Shown here: one piece after another, positions 61,236-64,000 of the stretch | Numbering within the stretch: position 1 is the first letter of the stretch | Layout: each line of letters begins with the position of its first letter | Source of the DNA: M0108 sp044228795 | Lineage (GTDB): Bacteria > Pseudomonadota > Gammaproteobacteria > Chromatiales > Chromatiaceae | Assembly (NCBI GenBank): GCA_044228795.1 | Contig: JBGAUE010000006.1 | Span: 62,001 to 126,000, forward strand | Length of the DNA: 64,000 nt | Reading direction: 5' to 3' | The notes under the pieces: model-generated | What the model saw: the letters and a program-made list of their open reading frames with translations, nothing else | What the model was told of the DNA's origin: nothing | Database searches by the model: none | Position numbers and translations under genes: made by a program

Positions 61236-62782
61236 ATGCATCTCAGTATTCACGACCTACGGCAGATCGACGAAGACTACCTCAACGGATTATCGCCAGA
61301 GCAGTTGTGGTCGTTTTCCTAGAAATTACTGGCGGACTTGACGAAACGCGTACCCGGCTGAATCAGAACCCATCGAGCAGTTCGCGCCCGCCAGCACCCG
61401 CCCGCCCTAGGAGAAGGACAAAATGGCATCGACGATGAGTTCGCATCGGAAATGGCTGCGGACGAGGCGGCGTCTCAGGATCGGCGCGACGAAGAACCGG
61501 ACGTTTCCGCGGATGTGGAGCCTGGCAACATTCCGGTGCAGGACGAGGCGAAGGCGACGAGGAAGACCAAGCCAAATCGGCCAGGAAGACGCAAAGGCGC
61601 ACTTGGGATCAGCCCCTCACAGCAGTTACCGGTGGATGACAAGAGAGATACCGGCCAAAGTCCTGCGGAGATTGCGGTGCACCGTGGGGCGAGGAAATCG
61701 AATACCGCCCTTACACGGCCCGCTTTGAGTTCTACGTGGTACCGCCCGATGGCACTGAGTGTTGGGTGCTGCCTCAGACCAAGTACACCTATCCTGAGGC
61801 CCGCTGCCCCTGTGGTCATGGCACCCGCCAGCGGCGGCCCGGCCCTCGCGCGCCGTTGGCGGTGCGGGTTGGACGGTCGAAATCAGCGCGTGCACCTGGC
61901 CGGACCGACCGTGGTGGCGCTCAATGGCGCCCAGGCTTGGCCCATGCGCCTATCGCGGGCGTGCATCCAAGTATTTCTGCATGGCTGGTTGGGCCTTGCA
62001 CTGGGCGAGGCAACCATCAACCGCTGCATTCACGAGGCCGGTCGTGCTGTGTACCTGGTAAGTTCAAGGCAGCTGCAGGGGGCGGTGCGCTCGAGCGACC
62101 TGCTGCATGCTGGCGAGACCCGTTGGAAAGAGCCCGGACGCCATCTATTGCTCTGGATGTTCACCGGCACCAGCGCGACACTACTAACTGTCGGCAAGCG
62201 TATACCCTCGCGGTGCATGCATAACCGCGTGCTGGGCCAAACCTGCGCCCCGTGGCTGATATGAGCGACGGCTATTTGGGTTATCGCGACTACGACCAAC
62301 GCGCCCTGGCTTTCGGAACACAACCCAGATGCCGTCGAGACCATCATGCAGGCCGTCTACCAAGCGCGTGACGCCCCGCCTGGCCAACCGTTACGCGATC
62401 AGCAAAGCCCTCTGCTGACCACTCTGTTCCATGCCTGCACGGACCACACCCCCCCCCCCCCCCCAGTCTAGCCTCGGGAAAATCCGCGCGATGGGGTGCG
62501 TGCGAGTTGCTCAACGACGGAGATACCTTCTTGGTCGTGCTCGACTACCCTTGGCTGTCGCTGACCAATAATGAGGCCGAACGGGCGTTGAGCCATTGGG
62601 TGATTTCCCGGAGCATCGGCACGGCAAGCACACGGCCAAGGGTCCCGCGCCTCCGCCAACCTGGCCAGCATCATCGAGACCTTCCGCAAGCGCTCCCTTT
62701 CTCCCCCTGGCCTAACCTCGCCGAGGTCGTCGGGCAACTCCGACGAGGCTTGCTCTCTACGGCACTACCGATAGCGCCGTAG
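61236..62782 (+). pseudogene. Degraded IS66-type transposase gene (first copy)
   Basis: Pieces of an IS66-type transposase appear in order but in different frames. The N-terminus is at 61236 (SPEQLWSFS, then an in-frame TAG and KLLADL), followed in another frame by RLNQNPSSSSRPP, then GRRKGALGISPSQQLPV, the Cys-rich region CWVLPQTKYTYPEARCPCG, LGLALGEATINRCIHEAGRAV, LLHAGETRWKE and the C-terminal LTNNEAERALSHWVI. At least four frameshifts, one nonsense codon and a 16-C tract break it. It cannot make transposase. Inverted-repeat ends were not found. It occupies the place where recF normally follows dnaN. Confidence 0.8.
62449..62464 (+). repeat. Homopolymer tract of 16 C
   Basis: Sixteen C residues in a row lie inside the broken transposase. 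This is by far the longest homopolymer noticed in the window. It could be slipped-strand expansion in a neutral pseudogene or a sequencing/assembly artefact. Confidence 0.9.
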
Positions 62783-62985
62783 CCGGTTGTTAGCCCTGCT
62801 TGAGTCGCCCAATGGGGTAGAGAGGCTGGACGGCTCTGCGAATTCTTGGTTTCAGTGATTCGTTGCCTTCACCCTTTGGGGAATGCTAAAATAGGCCAAG
62901 TTTAACATCTCAGATTATTATTTATTTAAGGTAACTATTCAGGTTCAACTTGCTTAACAAACAGCTAAGCAAGTAAATTTGCCTC
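62783..62985. other. AT-rich spacer between the two IS66 remnants
   Basis: These 203 bases are AT-rich toward the right end, with no gene. They contain the candidate end of the second element at 62931. Confidence 0.4.
62931..62946 (+). repeat. Possible left end of the second IS66 element (GTAACTATTCAGGTTC)
   Basis: IS66-family ends commonly begin GTAA. This GTAA sequence stands 55 bases before the transposase start, as expected for a tnpC-only element. The right end is beyond the window, so the inverted repeat could not be verified. Confidence 0.35.
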
Positions 62986-64000
62986 ATGCCTGAGCAGCCC
63001 ACCGCAACCTCCTCACCCCAGTCACCTGATGACGAATCAACCCGTCTACGTCAGGAGAACGCTGAGTTACTTACCCTGGTTGCCGAACAAGCGGTCCTGC
63101 TTGAGCAACTGTAACAGCGCATTCAGGAACTGGAAGCACGCTTGGCCAAGGATAGCCACAACTCCAGCAAACCACCGTTCTCGGATCCCCCTTCAAGAAA
63201 CCGGTCCCCAAATCCCTGCGGACAAACCGTGGCCAGAAGCCCGGGGGGAAGCAGCATCCGGGTGCGACGCTGGAACTCGTTGCTCAGCCGGATCATCACG
63301 TTACCCTGCCCTTTTTGGGAGTCTGTGCGTGCTGCCAGGACTTGAGTGAACTGCCCGCGACGCCCCTGCCCGAGCGTCGTCAGGTCACCGAACTTGTGAT
63401 CCGCCGCGAGGTCACCGAATACCGCACCGAGGCCGGGCCTGTCCCTGTGGCTGCGTCCATCGCAGCGCCTGCCCTGACGCGGTGCGCGCCAGTGAAGTAT
63501 GGCCCTGGGGTGTCGGCTTTTGCCGTCTTCCTCACCCAGTTTCATCACCTGCCCTATCAGCGCACGGCGGACCTGCTCGCCAGCGTAGCGGGCGTTGCCC
63601 TGTCTCCCGGGACGATTTATACCCTGGTGCAGGAGGCGGCAGCGCGATTAACCGCCACGGTGGCGGCGATTGGTGAGGCCTTGGTCAAGCAGACGGTTGC
63701 CCATGCCGACGAGACCGGGGTACGCATCGGCGGCAAACTGCATTGGCTGCATGTCCTGAGCGCGACCTTGCTCACCTTTTTTGCCGTCCATGCCCAGCGC
63801 GGACGCGAGGCCCTCGCGGCGATTGGACTCCTCGCCCGCTTCCGCGGCATTCTCGTCCATGATCATTGGTCGGCCTACGCTGGCTATGATTGCACGCATG
63901 CTTACTGCAATGCGCATCATCTGCGCGAACTGATCGCCATGGCCGAAACCTACCCGCGACGACGCTGGCCGCAAGCACTGATCGACGTGCTGTGTGAGGC
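62986..64000 (+). pseudogene. IS66 family transposase (tnpC), broken and cut by the window end
   Basis: The frame starts MPEQPTATSSPQ at 62986, hits an in-frame TAA at 63112, then continues with IQELEARLAKDSHNSSKPP, the IS66 leader. A one-base loss in a C run near 63190 shifts the frame into KKPVPKSLRTNRGQKPGG. A double shift near 63440 affects the zinc-finger region (CPCGCVHRSACP). The catalytic part then reads cleanly: YGPGVSAFAVFLTQFHHLPY, HADETGVRIGGKLHWLH (first Asp), VHDHWSAYAGYD (second Asp) and CNAHHLREL. The third acidic residue lies beyond the window. It is a different IS66 subtype from the first copy. Confidence 0.82.

Noticed and set aside
60971..61438. 155-codon frame after dnaN
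   Set aside because: It crosses the parS-like site and joins unrelated sequence to an IS66 fragment; not a gene.
1..64000. CRISPR arrays, tRNA or rRNA genes
   Set aside because: No regularly spaced direct repeats, cloverleaf-like tRNA ends or rRNA segments were recognised on reading; small RNAs cannot be excluded without covariance-model searches.

Overview
The window reads as the replication-origin side of a high-GC gammaproteobacterial chromosome. Protein style (complete RnfABCDGE, gamma-type ATP synthase order, SulP-STAS-cNMP fusion, double-CDGSH protein) fits a purple-sulfur or related Chromatiales lineage. That placement is inference from remembered families; no search was run.

Layout. 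1-9.9 kb: the 3' part of a PLD-like/SNF2 helicase fusion runs in from the left edge. A polysaccharide-deacetylase/GNAT pair converges on it. Then come a LemA + M48 protease pair, a lipoprotein, a hemerythrin-like protein, a ferredoxin-NADP reductase and a double-CDGSH Fe-S protein. 9.9-17.8 kb: a DUF1343 (NamZ-like) muramidase is divergent from the rnfABCDGE operon (ion-translocating ferredoxin:NAD oxidoreductase), followed by an outer-membrane beta-barrel protein. 17.9-22.5 kb: a truncated transposase, a decayed C-terminal fragment of a PiT phosphate transporter beside an intact DUF47 gene, and an intact DUF47-PiT operon. 22.5-32 kb: a SulP anion transporter with STAS and cyclic-nucleotide domains, a sigma-54 two-component pair, a Crp/Fnr regulator and a hybrid kinase.

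32-58 kb is the conserved origin-proximal block, read almost wholly on the minus strand: glmS, glmU, a SlyD-like FKBP, atpCDGAHFEBI, parB, parA, rsmG, mnmG; then (plus strand) a moxR-DUF58-transglutaminase operon preceded by a candidate small ORF; then glutathione peroxidase, a PAS/sigma-54 regulator with a divergent GAFTGA loop, mnmE, yidC, yidD, rnpA, rpmH. Transcription flips at the rpmH-dnaA gap, which carries a consensus DnaA box and a strong minus-strand promoter; dnaA and dnaN follow on the plus strand. A perfect palindromic parS-type site (GTTCCACGTGGAAC) lies just past dnaN.

From about 61.2 kb to the end the sequence is occupied by two broken IS66-type transposase genes, with many frameshifts and a 16-base C tract. 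recF and gyrB, commonly found after dnaN, are not in the window. No tRNA, rRNA or CRISPR array was recognised. I found no convincing complete new system. The most unusual items are the PLD-SNF2 fusion (edge of a possible defence locus), the small ORF before moxR, the atypical sigma-54 regulator, the orphaned DUF47 gene with its decayed transporter, and the parS/IS66 junction after dnaN.
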